Notes: a model not told the origin generated them from the letters alone. DNA of 64,000 nucleotides from Nonomuraea jiangxiensis (GCF_900099965.1 NZ_FNDJ01000034.1:58631-122630), one strand, 5' to 3'. Shown: positions 8,591 through 18,300, numbered from the stretch's first letter. A program made the numbers and translations.

Positions 8591-9312
8591 CCGAGCAGCC
8601 TCCTCGCGTTGCCGCCCGCCACGGCGGCGAGCTCCTCCGGCTTCAGGCCGCTGGTCGCCAGGCGCAGCAGCGGGACGACCGGCTCGTAGTGGGGGGTGCG
8701 GGAGCCGTACAGGAGCCGGTCGGCCGGTACGGTCTCCAGCGCGTCGGGGGAGTTGAGCAGCCGGGTCGAGGTGTGGAAGCCGGGCTCGTCGGCGGCCACG
8801 ACGAGGAAATCGCCCAGGTGGTAGAAGTGCGTGTCGAGGAAGACCACCTTGGCGTCCAGCCCCGCGAACGGCTGCCAGAACCGCCGCACGTCCCCGCCGG
8901 TCAGCACGACGAGGCCGAGCCCCGCCGCCTTCCTGGCCACGTGGCGGACCGAGGGGAAGCCCGCCTCCACGCCCTGCTCGTCGGGGAAGAGCCTGATCGC
9001 CCTGACGCCCGCCTCGGCCAGCCGGTCGATCTCCCGTACGGCGCCGATAGGGTCGCGCAGATCCACGGCCCCGACCGGGACGACCGCCGAGCCCAGCGCC
9101 AGCACCTCGTCATTGCCCGAGCGCACGTCGAACAGGGCGGCACGCAAGGACGCGACCGCGCCCGCCCCGATGCCGTGCGCCGCCAGGGCGTCCAGCACCG
9201 ACCGGGGCGTTCCCGGCGGGCCGTCGCGATCGGGGTACGCGCCGACCAGGACGTCCACGTCGAGGCTCACCTTGAGATCGCCCACCAGTTCGCTCGCGTC
9301 GAACACCGTCAC
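8587..9312 (-). CDS. Amidohydrolase-like protein lacking the metal-binding H-x-H motif
   Basis: A 241-residue protein with the same length and barrel-like strand order as its neighbour (AIRLFPDE on the middle strand, VVFLDTHFYH, LLYGSRTPH near the end). Where an active enzyme has D-x-H-x-H on strand 1 it has LDVDVLVG, and the terminal catalytic Asp position reads YGSR. It is probably not a metal hydrolase on its own and may be a structural partner of the 7862-8590 enzyme. The GTG start at 9312 is preceded by GGGAGG. The gene begins the minus-strand operon, divergent from the propeller at 9397 across a promoter/operator region. Confidence 0.7.
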   Translation of the reverse strand: MTVFDASELVGDLKVSLDVDVLVGAYPDRDGPPGTPRSVLDALAAHGIGAGAVASLRAALFDVRSGNDEVLALGSAVVPVGAVDLRDPIGAVREIDRLAEAGVRAIRLFPDEQGVEAGFPSVRHVARKAAGLGLVVLTGGDVRRFWQPFAGLDAKVVFLDTHFYHLGDFLVVAADEPGFHTSTRLLNSPDALETVPADRLLYGSRTPHYEPVVPLLRLATSGLKPEELAAVAGGNARRLLG

Positions 9313-9325
9313 AACCCGCCTCCCA

Positions 9326-9366
9326 TTGACTTATCAAGCTCAGCACATTACGGTCTGGGCCAAAAT
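9326..9366 (+). promoter_or_regulatory. Promoter for the 9397 operon overlapping operator D (CGGTC-TG-GGCCA)
   Basis: TTGACT (9326-9331), a 17-bp spacer and TACGGT (9349-9354) form a good actinobacterial promoter. Operator arms CGGTC (9351-9355) and GGCCA (9358-9362) overlap the -10; the second arm has one mismatch to the consensus, and the outer bases ATTA/AAAT match operator C. It controls the rightward module and may also affect the divergent gene at 9312. Confidence 0.6.
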
Positions 9367-9396
9367 TGGGCAACACGCTCTTGTGGAGGTGCGGCA

Positions 9397-11400
9397 GTGC
9401 CGCGTAAACCCCTCGCAGTCCTCGCGGCTCTGACCGCCGGCCTGCTGCTGCCGGCGTCGCCGGTGCTCCCGGCCCAGGCGGCCACCCCATCCGAGACATC
9501 CTCGTGCGCCGGGCCCAGGGTGGAGACCTTCGGGCCGGCCTCCGTGACCGGGGCGATCGTGGGCGCCGCCGTCCACGAGGGCAAGGCGTACGTCGTCACG
9601 CGCGGGCAGAAGCCGCCCGTACTGGCCGAGATCGACCTGGCCACCCGCAAGGTCGTCAGGAGCGTGCGCCTGCCCGACGCCCCGGCGGCAGGGGAGGCGG
9701 AGGGGGGCTGGGCCACCGCCGTGTCGGGCGGCAAGGTCTACGTCGGCACCTACCCCGTGCCCGACCTCTACCGGTTCGACCCCGCCACCGGCGAGGTCGC
9801 GCACCTGGCCTCCTTCGGCAAGAACGGCGGCTACATCTGGGCGCTGACCGCCGCCCCCGACGGCACCCTCTACGCCGGCACCTACCCCGACGGCCGGGTC
9901 AGGGAGTACGTCCCCGCCACCGGCGCCGTACGCGACTTCGGCGTACTGGCCACCGGCGAGCGGTACGTCAGGGCGGTCGCCGCCGACGCCGAGAACGTCT
10001 ACGCCGGCCTGCTCGACAAGGGCAAGCTCGTCGCGATCAACCGGACCACCGGCGCCGTCAAAGAGCTGGCCCAGGGCGGCACGGGCATCGGGGTGGTCGC
10101 CGACCACGGCGACCGGATCCTCGCGGTGAGCGGCCCGACCCTCATCGACGTGCGCAAGGACGGCACCGACGCCCGGTTCGTCCCCCTCGGCGCCGACAGC
10201 TTCGACACCCTCACCGTCTCCCCCGACGGCACGGTCTACGGCACCTCGCGCCCCGACGGCGCCGTCCACCGCTACCGCACCGGCGACAGCGCGCCCGTCA
10301 AGGTCGCCGACCCGCCGTCGCAGGACGACGAGACCCGGCAGATCGCGCTGAGCGGCGACGACACCCTGATCGGGTTCTCCGGCAGCGGCGGCATGTGGTC
10401 GCTCGACCTGCCCACCGGCAAGGCCGAGTTCACCGACCTCATCGAGGCGGGCCTGCCGAGCGGCGCCGAGCGCCCCCAGAGCATGCTGCTGGTGCCCGGC
10501 CGCGCCGTCTACGTGGGCGGCCACTTCTTCATGGACGTGCGCGACCTGCGTACCGGCGAGCAGCGCAGGTTCCGCGTCCCCGGCGAGCCCAAGGACCTCG
10601 TGCGCCGCGGCAACAAGATCTACGCCGCCATCTACCCCAGCGGGAACATCATCTCCATCGACCTGCGCACCGACGAGATCCACAGCCTCGGCTACCTCGG
10701 CCACGGCCAGCAGCGGCCATGGGACATCGAGTACGACCCGGTCACCGACAAGCTGCTCGTCGCCTCCGCCCCGCTGGGCGCCAAGCTCGACGGTGCGCTG
10801 TCGATCGTCGATCCCGACACCGGCGAGATCGACGTGTACGAGGGCGTCATCCCGGGGGAGAGCCTGATGAGCCTCTCGCTGGACTCCGCCGGCGGCATCG
10901 TGTACCTGGGCGGCGACGTGCTCGGCGGCGGCGGGACCCCGCCGGTGAAGACCTCGGCGTCCGTCGCGGCCTTCGACCTGGCCTCCCGCACGGTGCTGTG
11001 GCAGGTGGACCCGGTCCCCGGCTTCCGTACCTTCCAGGACATCAAGGTGCACGACGGGCTGCTCTACGGCGTGTACAAGCGCGACTCCGGCGCCTGGATC
11101 GCCCTCGACCTGGCCACCAGGACCGTCAGGCACCGCGGCACCCTGTCCGGGTACGGCGAGCTGACCACGCACCGCGGCAGGGTGTTCGTCAGCACGTTCT
11201 TCGGCGGCGGCAACGCCTACGAGCTGAGCGACACGGCCACGCACCTGGCCACCGGCCTGGGCGACGAGTGGTACACCAACCCGCAGCTCCACTTCGAGCC
11301 CGGCTCATGGAAGGCGTGGGCCCTGAGCGGCCGGCACCTGGCCAGGATCGACCTCGACCCGCGCTGCCCTCTCCTGACCGTCGTGCCTCCGCAGAGCTGA
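9397..11400 (+). CDS. Secreted (Sec) beta-propeller protein, paralogue of 5889-7817
   Basis: A 667-residue protein. The GTG at 9397 is preferred because GGAGG lies 7 nt upstream and gives a Sec-type signal peptide (MPRKP, hydrophobic core, cleavage near AQAA, residue about 28). The body is a repeated-blade propeller with frequent Y-x-G-T strands and D-x-A-T-G/R turns, as in its paralogue, but with Sec instead of Tat export. The stop overlaps the next ATG (TGATG), the start of a tightly coupled four-gene string. Catalytic residues cannot be assigned by eye. It may act on or bind the compound taken up by the ABC importer. Confidence 0.8.
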   Translation: MPRKPLAVLAALTAGLLLPASPVLPAQAATPSETSSCAGPRVETFGPASVTGAIVGAAVHEGKAYVVTRGQKPPVLAEIDLATRKVVRSVRLPDAPAAGEAEGGWATAVSGGKVYVGTYPVPDLYRFDPATGEVAHLASFGKNGGYIWALTAAPDGTLYAGTYPDGRVREYVPATGAVRDFGVLATGERYVRAVAADAENVYAGLLDKGKLVAINRTTGAVKELAQGGTGIGVVADHGDRILAVSGPTLIDVRKDGTDARFVPLGADSFDTLTVSPDGTVYGTSRPDGAVHRYRTGDSAPVKVADPPSQDDETRQIALSGDDTLIGFSGSGGMWSLDLPTGKAEFTDLIEAGLPSGAERPQSMLLVPGRAVYVGGHFFMDVRDLRTGEQRRFRVPGEPKDLVRRGNKIYAAIYPSGNIISIDLRTDEIHSLGYLGHGQQRPWDIEYDPVTDKLLVASAPLGAKLDGALSIVDPDTGEIDVYEGVIPGESLMSLSLDSAGGIVYLGGDVLGGGGTPPVKTSASVAAFDLASRTVLWQVDPVPGFRTFQDIKVHDGLLYGVYKRDSGAWIALDLATRTVRHRGTLSGYGELTTHRGRVFVSTFFGGGNAYELSDTATHLATGLGDEWYTNPQLHFEPGSWKAWALSGRHLARIDLDPRCPLLTVVPPQS

Positions 11401-12068
11401 TGCCCGGCCTCATCGTGGACGCCCACCGGCTCATCGGCCCCGTACCCTTCGACGACCTGCCGGAGGACCCGCGGCCCGAGATGGACCGGCTGGGCGTCCA
11501 CCGCGCCTACGTGACCCACACCCTCAGCCTCTACTCCGACGCCCGCGCGGGGAACGAGGCGCTGGCCGTCCTCGACGACCCCCGGCTCGTCCCGGTGCCC
11601 GTGCTGCTGCCGCAGCCCTTCGAGCCCGTGCCGGACTGGGACGTGCCCATGGTCAGGCTCTGCCCGGTCCGGCACCGCTTCGAGCTCACCGGGCCGACCA
11701 CCCTGCGGTGGCTGGCGGAGCTCGGCATCACGGCGGCCATCGACTTCGACGAGACCTCACCCGGCCAGTTGCTCACCCTCGCGCGGGAACTGCCGGGCCA
11801 GCGTGTCCTGCTGCTCAACCCCGGCTACCGCCGCCTGCGCGCGATCGCCGAGCTCATGGCCGAGATCCCGAACCTGTGGCTGGAGATCGGCACCGTCAAC
11901 ACCCAGCGCGGCGTCGAATGGCTGGCCGGGCACTTCGGGGCGCAGCGGCTGGTGTTCGGCACCGGCGCCCCCGTCATGGACGACTGCGGCCCCCGCTTCC
12001 TGCTCGACCACCTCGACCTGCCGGAGTCCGACATCGCCCTGATCGCGTCGGGAGGTGGCCTGCTGTGA
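11400..12068 (+). CDS. Short amidohydrolase-like protein with degenerate metal site
   Basis: A 222-residue protein that starts by overlapping the propeller stop by 1 bp. Its N-terminus IVDAHRLIGP is recognisably the strand-1 D-x-H-x-H segment of the Amidohydrolase_2 family with the second His replaced by Leu, and the terminal motif is FGTGAP where an active enzyme has G-T/S-D. Several ligands are therefore missing. It is the positional counterpart of the degenerate gene at 8587-9312, which argues that pairing a complete and an incomplete barrel is functional in this system, for example as a heteromer. Confidence 0.7.
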   Translation: MPGLIVDAHRLIGPVPFDDLPEDPRPEMDRLGVHRAYVTHTLSLYSDARAGNEALAVLDDPRLVPVPVLLPQPFEPVPDWDVPMVRLCPVRHRFELTGPTTLRWLAELGITAAIDFDETSPGQLLTLARELPGQRVLLLNPGYRRLRAIAELMAEIPNLWLEIGTVNTQRGVEWLAGHFGAQRLVFGTGAPVMDDCGPRFLLDHLDLPESDIALIASGGGLL

Positions 12069-12784
12069 TCCTCGACGCGCACGGCCACCTCGGCCCGTGG
12101 CCCGACTTCCTCATCCCCGACGGCTCGGCCGACGGCATGATCGGCCTCATGGACCGCCTCGGCATCGACGCGATGGGCATCAGCCACCTGCTCGCCGTCG
12201 GCCCCGCCGCCGAGGAGGGCAACCGGCTGGCGTTCGCCGCCGCCGAGCGGTATCCCGGCAGGTTCGGGGTGTGGCAGGTCTACAACCCGCACCAGCGCAA
12301 CCGCCTTACCGAACAGGGCGTCTGGGGCGTCAAGCTCCACCCCGACGTGCACCAGTGCGCTCTGGACGACCGCCGCTACGACCCCGTCTGGGAGCTCGGC
12401 CTGCCCGTCCTGGCCCACGGCCAGACGGACTCGCCGTGGAGCGACCCCGAGCGGTTCGTCACCGTGGCCCGGCGGCATCCCCACGTGCCGCTGCTGCTCG
12501 GCCACACCGGGCTCTGGCCGTACGGCTTCGCCCGCGCGGCCGAGCTCGTCCGCGACCATCCGAACCTCTACCTGGAGATCTGCGGCTCCAAGATGACCGG
12601 ACGCTGGATCGCCCGGCTGGCCGGCCTGGCCGGCGCCGACCGCGTGGTCTACGGCTCCGACGCCTGCTTCCTCGACCTGCGCATGGGCTTCGGCCGGGTC
12701 GCCCTCGCCCCGCTCGACCCCGCCGACCGCGCACTCGTCCAGGGCGGCAACCTCGCCCGCATCCTGGGAGGAGACCTCTCATGA
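12065..12784 (+). CDS. Amidohydrolase_2-type TIM-barrel metal hydrolase or decarboxylase
   Basis: A 239-residue enzyme with the full ligand set: H-x-H at 6-8 (LDAHGHLG), GVKLHPD, LAHGQ, LGHTG and YGSDA with the catalytic Asp. The GTG start overlaps the previous stop (GTGA), and its own stop overlaps the next start (ATGA), so it is translated as part of a tight operon. It is the counterpart of the 7862-8590 enzyme in the mirrored module. Hydrolysis of a lactone or amide, or decarboxylation, is known for the family; the substrate is not evident. Confidence 0.87.
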   Translation: MILDAHGHLGPWPDFLIPDGSADGMIGLMDRLGIDAMGISHLLAVGPAAEEGNRLAFAAAERYPGRFGVWQVYNPHQRNRLTEQGVWGVKLHPDVHQCALDDRRYDPVWELGLPVLAHGQTDSPWSDPERFVTVARRHPHVPLLLGHTGLWPYGFARAAELVRDHPNLYLEICGSKMTGRWIARLAGLAGADRVVYGSDACFLDLRMGFGRVALAPLDPADRALVQGGNLARILGGDLS

Positions 12785-13938
12785 CGCTCGCCATCGACGG
12801 CGGCACCCCCGTACGCACCGCTCCCTGGCCCTCGTGGCCGCCTCCGATGGACGACGCCCAGCGCGCGCTCGTCACCGCCGTGCTCGACAGCGGCCGGTGG
12901 GGCGCCACACAGGGCGGCTCGGCCTGTTCGGACCTGGTCGCCGCGTTCGCCCGTCGCTCAGGCGTCTCCCATGGCGTGGCCGTGGGCAACGCCACGCTCG
13001 GCCTGTTCGCCGCGCTGCGCGGGCTCGGCGTCGGGCCCGGTGACGAGGTGATCGTGCCCGCGTACACCTTCGTGGCGACCGCCACGGCCGTCCTGCTCGC
13101 CGGCGCCACGCCGGTGATCGCCGACGTGGACGTCGCCGACCTGCACCTGTCCGCGCCCGCCGTGGAGGCGGCGCTCACCTCCCGCACGGCCGCCATCCTG
13201 CCGGTCCACCTCGCGGGCAGCGCCGCCGACATGGACGCGCTGAACGCGATCGCCTCCCGGCACAACGTGGCCGTGGTCGAGGACGCGGCCCAGGCGCACG
13301 GGGCCACGTACCGCGACCGGCCGGTCGGCGGGCTGGGCGACGCCGGCGTCTACAGCTTCCAGGCGAGCAAGGCGATGACGGCGGGGGAGGGCGGCCTGAT
13401 CGTCTGCCGCGACCAGGCCGCCCACGAGGCCATCTGGTCGGTCTGCAACCTGGGCCGCTCGCTGGACGGCGCCTGGTACGGCCATCCCCACGTCGGCTGG
13501 AACCTGCGCCTGACCGAGATCCAGGCCGCCCTCCTGCTGCCCTGGCTGGACCGGCTCGACGATGAGATCGACCGCAGGAACACCTTTGCGTCCGCGGCCG
13601 AACGCGAACTCGCGCCGCTTCCTGTGACCGTGGTCCCGCAGCCGCCGGGCGCCACCCGCGACTCGCGCCACCTGCTCATGCTGCGGCTGCACGTGCCGTT
13701 CGACCGCTCGTTCCTCCTGGCGGCGATGGCCGCGGAAGGCGTGCCCCTCGACGGCGGCTACCCGCCGCTCGGCACGATGTCCGCGCTGACCGAGGCGGGC
13801 GCCCGTGTGGAGCCCTGCCCGGCCGCCGAGGCCGCGTCCCGCGAGGTGGTCTGGGTCCGCCAGTCCATGCTCATGGACGACCTCACCGGCGCCACCCACC
13901 TCGCCGAGGCCCTGGCGAAGGTCCTCACCCGGGCGTGA
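12781..13938 (+). CDS. DegT/DnrJ/EryC1/StrS-family PLP aminotransferase
   Basis: A 385-residue PLP enzyme with a canonical motif set: GNATLGLFAAL in the cofactor pocket, VEDAAQAHG with the PLP-ring Asp, and SFQASKAMTAGEGG with the Schiff-base Lys. It is closer to the family consensus than the first DegT enzyme at 656. The ATG at 12781 overlaps the amidohydrolase stop (ATGA), and GGAGG lies about 8 nt upstream. As last gene of the right-hand module it probably adds or removes an amino group on the pathway intermediate. AHBA-synthase/inosose aminotransferase-like activity is possible; direction and substrate are unknown. Confidence 0.9.
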   Translation: MTLAIDGGTPVRTAPWPSWPPPMDDAQRALVTAVLDSGRWGATQGGSACSDLVAAFARRSGVSHGVAVGNATLGLFAALRGLGVGPGDEVIVPAYTFVATATAVLLAGATPVIADVDVADLHLSAPAVEAALTSRTAAILPVHLAGSAADMDALNAIASRHNVAVVEDAAQAHGATYRDRPVGGLGDAGVYSFQASKAMTAGEGGLIVCRDQAAHEAIWSVCNLGRSLDGAWYGHPHVGWNLRLTEIQAALLLPWLDRLDDEIDRRNTFASAAERELAPLPVTVVPQPPGATRDSRHLLMLRLHVPFDRSFLLAAMAAEGVPLDGGYPPLGTMSALTEAGARVEPCPAAEAASREVVWVRQSMLMDDLTGATHLAEALAKVLTRA

Positions 13939-14058
13939 GGCAAACGTGTTCGTGGCGGTGAGGTAGGCCAAAGCCCGGGTCCACGTCACCGTAGAACGCC
14001 TCGTAAAGCCGCTGCTGGTAGACCGCGTCGTCCGTGGCGCAGTCGTCCCCGTCGAAAC
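13925..14058 (-). pseudogene. C-terminal fragment of an unrecognised gene
   Basis: About 44 codons on the minus strand (core DDAVYQQRLYEAFYGDVDPG, ending HEHVCLTPG and a stop) have codon use typical of a real high-GC gene and read as a plausible protein C-terminus. No matching upstream part is visible beyond about 14058. The end overlaps the DegT stop region by 14 bp. I cannot name the family. It is most likely a remnant; the rest of the 13939-14197 gap holds no other gene I can support. Confidence 0.35.
13936..13952. repeat. 17-bp direct repeat, copy 1 (second copy 15086-15102)
   Basis: TGAGGCAAACGTGTTCG here and TGAGACAAACGTGTTCG at 15086-15102 differ at one base. Each copy begins exactly with the TGA stop codon of a plus-strand gene (DegT and the BASS symporter), so the repeats bracket the symporter segment. 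This may be an insertion or duplication scar, or a binding site. Confidence 0.5.
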
Positions 14059-14197
14059 TCTCGCGTCGTGTCCGGCTGGGGCTCACGGCTCTGTGTCTCG
14101 CCGCCCTCCTGACCTGCGGTATCGCGCGCGGGAGCTGGGTGGGTGAGATGAGGTTCAAGGGCCGAGGTGCTCGAGCGAACCGAGGTTATGCCCGAGA

Positions 14198-15088
14198 ATG
14201 TCCGCTATGGGCTCATCATTGATCTTGGCCAGTCTGCCTTTTGCCATCGGCATCGTCATGCTCGGCCTGGGCCTCAGCCTGACGCTGGACGACTTCCGGC
14301 GGGTGGGCCAGTATCCCAAGGCGGCCGTGTACGCGCTGCTGTGCCAAATGGTGTTGCTGCCGGCGATCTGCTTCGGTGTGGTGCTCGCCTTCGGGCTTCC
14401 GCCGGAGTTGGCGGTCGGGATGTTGCTGGTCGCGGCGTCGCCCGGTGGCCCCACGGCCAATCTGTTCAGCCACCTGTTCGGCGGGAACGTCGCGCTGAAC
14501 GTCACGCTCACCGCGATCAACTCGGTGCTGGCCGTGGTCGCACTGCCGATCGTGGTGAATCTCTCGGCCGGGTACTTCCTGTCCGACGGGGCCGCCCTCG
14601 GGTTGCAGTTCGACAAGGTCCTGCAGGTCTTCCTCATGGTGCTCGTGCCGGTCGCGGTCGGGATGCTCGTACGCGCGGGGGCGCCGGAGGCGGCGCGGCG
14701 GCTCAACCTCCCCGTACGGGTGCTGTCGGTCGTGGTCCTGGTCGGGGTCATCTACGCCGTGCTGTACGCGGAGCGGGAGAATCTCGTCGGTTATTTCGTC
14801 TCGGTTGGGCTGGCCGCGCTGGTTTTCAACATCGTGAGCCTGCTGATCGGCTACGGCGTGCCACGCCTGGCGGGCGTCGATCACCGCGCGGCGACCGCGG
14901 CCGGGTTCGAGATCGGCATCCACAACACCGCGCTCGCCATTACGGTGGCGCTGAGCCCGATGCTGTTGAACAGTGCCCAGATCGCTATCCCGGGCGCGGT
15001 GTACGGCATTGTCATGTTCTTCACGGCGACCGGGTTCGGCTGGTTGATCAGCCGTCGAGCCCGAAGGCCGGTCGCGGAGACCTCCTGA
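14198..15088 (+). CDS. Bile acid:sodium symporter (BASS)-family transporter
   Basis: A 296-residue protein with 9-10 hydrophobic segments. Family marks include MLGLGLSLTLDDF near the N-terminus, the LLVAASPGGPTANLFSHL segment, where helix-breaking Gly/Pro residues and Asn shape the ion site, and GFEIGIHNTALAI late in the protein, matching the second unwound helix. It imports an organic anion with sodium or protons. The start may be at 14198 or the second ATG at 14207; the ribosome site is weak. It stands alone between two short direct repeats, with a gene fragment upstream, so it may be a late arrival. Confidence 0.85.
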   Translation: MSAMGSSLILASLPFAIGIVMLGLGLSLTLDDFRRVGQYPKAAVYALLCQMVLLPAICFGVVLAFGLPPELAVGMLLVAASPGGPTANLFSHLFGGNVALNVTLTAINSVLAVVALPIVVNLSAGYFLSDGAALGLQFDKVLQVFLMVLVPVAVGMLVRAGAPEAARRLNLPVRVLSVVVLVGVIYAVLYAERENLVGYFVSVGLAALVFNIVSLLIGYGVPRLAGVDHRAATAAGFEIGIHNTALAITVALSPMLLNSAQIAIPGAVYGIVMFFTATGFGWLISRRARRPVAETS

Positions 15089-15102
15089 GACAAACGTGTT
15101 CG
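15086..15102. repeat. 17-bp direct repeat, copy 2
   Basis: Copy 2 of the repeat described at 13936-13952, starting at the stop codon of the BASS symporter gene. Weak similarity continues a little way to the right of the core. Confidence 0.5.
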
Positions 15103-15307
15103 CCGAACGGCAGAAGGCCCCACGCCGGGCGGTGACCCGCCCGGCACACATCCCCGTCGAGCCGGCCGCGTGGAGTCGCACACACCTGCAGCTCAGCCCC
15201 CATACCGACCCTTCTGCGACACATCCCGGCCCCGTATACTCGGTGCACGCTGCGGTCCGGCACGGGTCGCAAGCGGACCAATCTGTCATGTCCATCCAGG
15301 AGTCGGC

Positions 15308-18300
15308 GTGACTGGGCCCGCCCATCCCGTTCAGCCCGACGGCGAAGGTCCGCCGACCGGTGCCGGTTCACTGCGTCTACAGGTTCTCGGTCCGCTGCGG
15401 CTGTGGCGCGATGGCGCTGAACTGCACGTCGGTCCCCGACAGCAGGCGCAGCTGCTGGCCCTGCTCCTGGCGCGCGTGGGCCATCCGGTCAGCACGCGGG
15501 AACTGATCGACCTGATCTGGGCAGACGACGCTCCCGCCAGCGCGCTCAATCTCATCCAGAAGTACATCGGGGCACTGCGGCGGGTGCTGGAACCCGCGGT
15601 CCCCGCCCGGGCAGCCGGTACATACCTGCTCCGCCGCGGCAACGCCTACGTGTTCAGCGCCGGCCCCGGGACGCTGGATCTCGTCACGTTCCGGGAACTG
15701 CTCGAAGCCGCCGATGCCGCCCTCGCCCGGCAAGCTCGCGAAGTGGCCCTCGACCACTACGTCAAAGCGCTCGGCCTCTGGTGTGGCCCCGCGGCGGACG
15801 GATTGTCCTATGGACCGACCGCGATGCCGATCTTCGCCGCCCTGGACGACGAGTTCTACGCCGCCTGCGCGGCGGCGGCCGACCTGGCCGTGTCGTTACG
15901 CCGGCCGGAGCGGGTGATCCCGCCGTTGCAGCTGGCCGCGTCGATGGCACCGTTCCACGAACCCGTACATACCGGCCTCATCACCGCCCTCGGCGTCGCT
16001 GGGCGGCAGGCGGAGGCGCTGTCAGTGTTCCACGCGGTCCGTGACCGCCTCGCCGAGGAGCTCGGCATCGACCCCGGTTCGGCGTTGCAGGCCGCGCACC
16101 TGCGAGTGCTGACGCAGTCCCCGGAGTCGCCGGTGGTGACGAGCACGGACAGCGAAGGTGACCGTGCACCGGCGAGGCAGGCGGCCGGCCTGGTCGGCCG
16201 GGGCGAGGAACTCGGCGTGCTGCGGCAGTCCATCGAGGCGGCGCTCACCGGCCGTACCGGGCTCGCTGTCGTCGAAGGCGAACCGGGCGCGGGCAAGACG
16301 CGTCTGCTGGAAGAGGCCGCCGCCGCCGCGGATCAGCGGGGCGCGCTCGTCGTGTGGGCTTCCTGTCTGGAAGGCGACGGAACACCGTCGATGTGGCCAT
16401 GGGAGCAGGCGCTCACCGTTGTCCTCGACAGCCTGCCCGCGTTGGCGCGCGAGAAGTGGCTGGCCGGCGAGCTGGGCCGCCTCCTCGAATCTCGGGACGA
16501 TGAGGCCGCGCCGCCGGTTTCCGGCGGCCGCGCCCAGTTCCGCCTGTTCGAGCAGGTGGTCACCTTTATCGGCCAGGCCTCGGCGGAACGGCCGACGCTG
16601 ATCGTTCTGGACGACCTTCAATGGATCGATACCGCCTCGCTCCAGCTGTTCGGCCATCTGGCGGGCCGGTTGCCCACCGGCACCGCGATCATCGGCGCCC
16701 TTCGCGACCGCGCACCCACACCCGGCCCCGACCTTTCGCGGGTACTGGCCGCCGCCAGCCGGCTGCCCAGCCACCGCAGGATCCAACTCGGCCCGCTCAG
16801 CCTGACCGACGTGGCCGAGCTCATCCGCCGCGAGACCGGTCAGGAGCCCGGCGCGGACATCGCCCGCAACATCCACGTTCGCACCGCCGGCAACCCTTTC
16901 TTCGTCCGCGAACTGTCGCGGCTCCTCAGCGACCGCGGCGCGCTCAGCGACGGTGACGCGTCCGCCCGGGCCGGGGTGCCGTCCACCGTGCGAGACGTCG
17001 TCCGCGATCGGATGGCGGGCCTCGACGAGAGCGCTCGCGACCTGCTGCGGGTCGCCGCGCTGATCGGCCGCGACGTCGACCTCGGCCTGCTCGCCCGCGC
17101 CGCCGGTGTCGGCATCGCGGACTGCCTCGAACACCTCGAACCGCTGCGCGCGCTCGGCCTGCTCGAAACGGGGCCGGAGGACCCGTTCTCGTGGCGCTTC
17201 GCGCACGACCTGGTTCGCGAATCGGTCATGGAGACAACGGCGCGGTTGCGGGCCGTCCGGCTGCACCTGCGTGTCGCGGACGCGCTCGAAGAAGGCCAGG
17301 CGGACGACGAGTCCGTCATCGAACGCCTCGCGTTCCACCTGTGTGCCGCCGGCCCCCTCGCCGACCCGGTTCGTACCGTGGAGGCGCTGAAGCGCGCCGG
17401 TCGTCGCGCGGCGACCAAGCTCGCGTTCGCTGCCGCCGATCGGCACCTGGAATCGGCCGCCCAGATCGCGCGGACCGCTGGGCTCCCGGAACTCGAGCTC
17501 TCCGCCCTCTCCCTACTCGCCATCGCCCCGCGCCGGCAAGCCGGGTTCGGCGGCACGACGTTCGATCTGCTGGAGCGTGCGGAACACCTGGCCCGCCAGC
17601 TCGGCCGTGAGGTCGATGCCGCCGGCCTGCTGTTCGCCCGTCTGTTCGGGGCCTACACCTTTCTGGAGTGGGACCGCGTCCGGCTGGTCCGCCGGCTGTA
17701 CGAGCAAGGGGAGGCGTCCTGCGATCCGGTCGTCCGGGTGTACGGCCGGCAAGCCTGGGGCCTGCACCAGTGGGACATCGGTAACATCGGCGAGGCATAC
17801 CGGTGCTTCACCGCGAACAACCCCGCCCTTCTCGAAGGGGTGGTCTCCTCGCACAGCGAGACTCCGATCCGGCGTGACGTCTCGGGCGAATGGCCCGGCT
17901 GGCATGCCGTGGTGACGGCACTCCACGGTGACGTCGAGACGGCGGGGACCATCATCGACAAGTGGAACGGCCCCGACGACTCCTATGCGGTGGCGACCTG
18001 GGCCTACTACACCACGATCATTGCCACGATGGCCGGTGACGCGGGCTGGGTGATGCGCACGATCGAGCGCTGGATGGCCGTGGGCACCGGCCTCGCCGCC
18101 ATTCAGCAGGAGCACTACATCCGGCTGAACTGGTACTGGGCCCGTGCCCTCACCGGCGACGACCCGGCTGGCATCGCGGCGGAGGCCGAACAACTCCTGG
18201 CCGGGACGCTCGTCGATCCGCCGCGGTGGGGCGTCGCCTACCACCACGCGCTGAGCGCCGAAATGTGGCTGGCCGCCGGGATGACGGACGAGGCGGGCAC

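Noticed and set aside
14034..14222. Small plus-strand membrane protein in the DegT-BASS gap
   Set aside because: The hydrophobic stretch is short, there is no ribosome site, and the opposite strand carries a better coding remnant.
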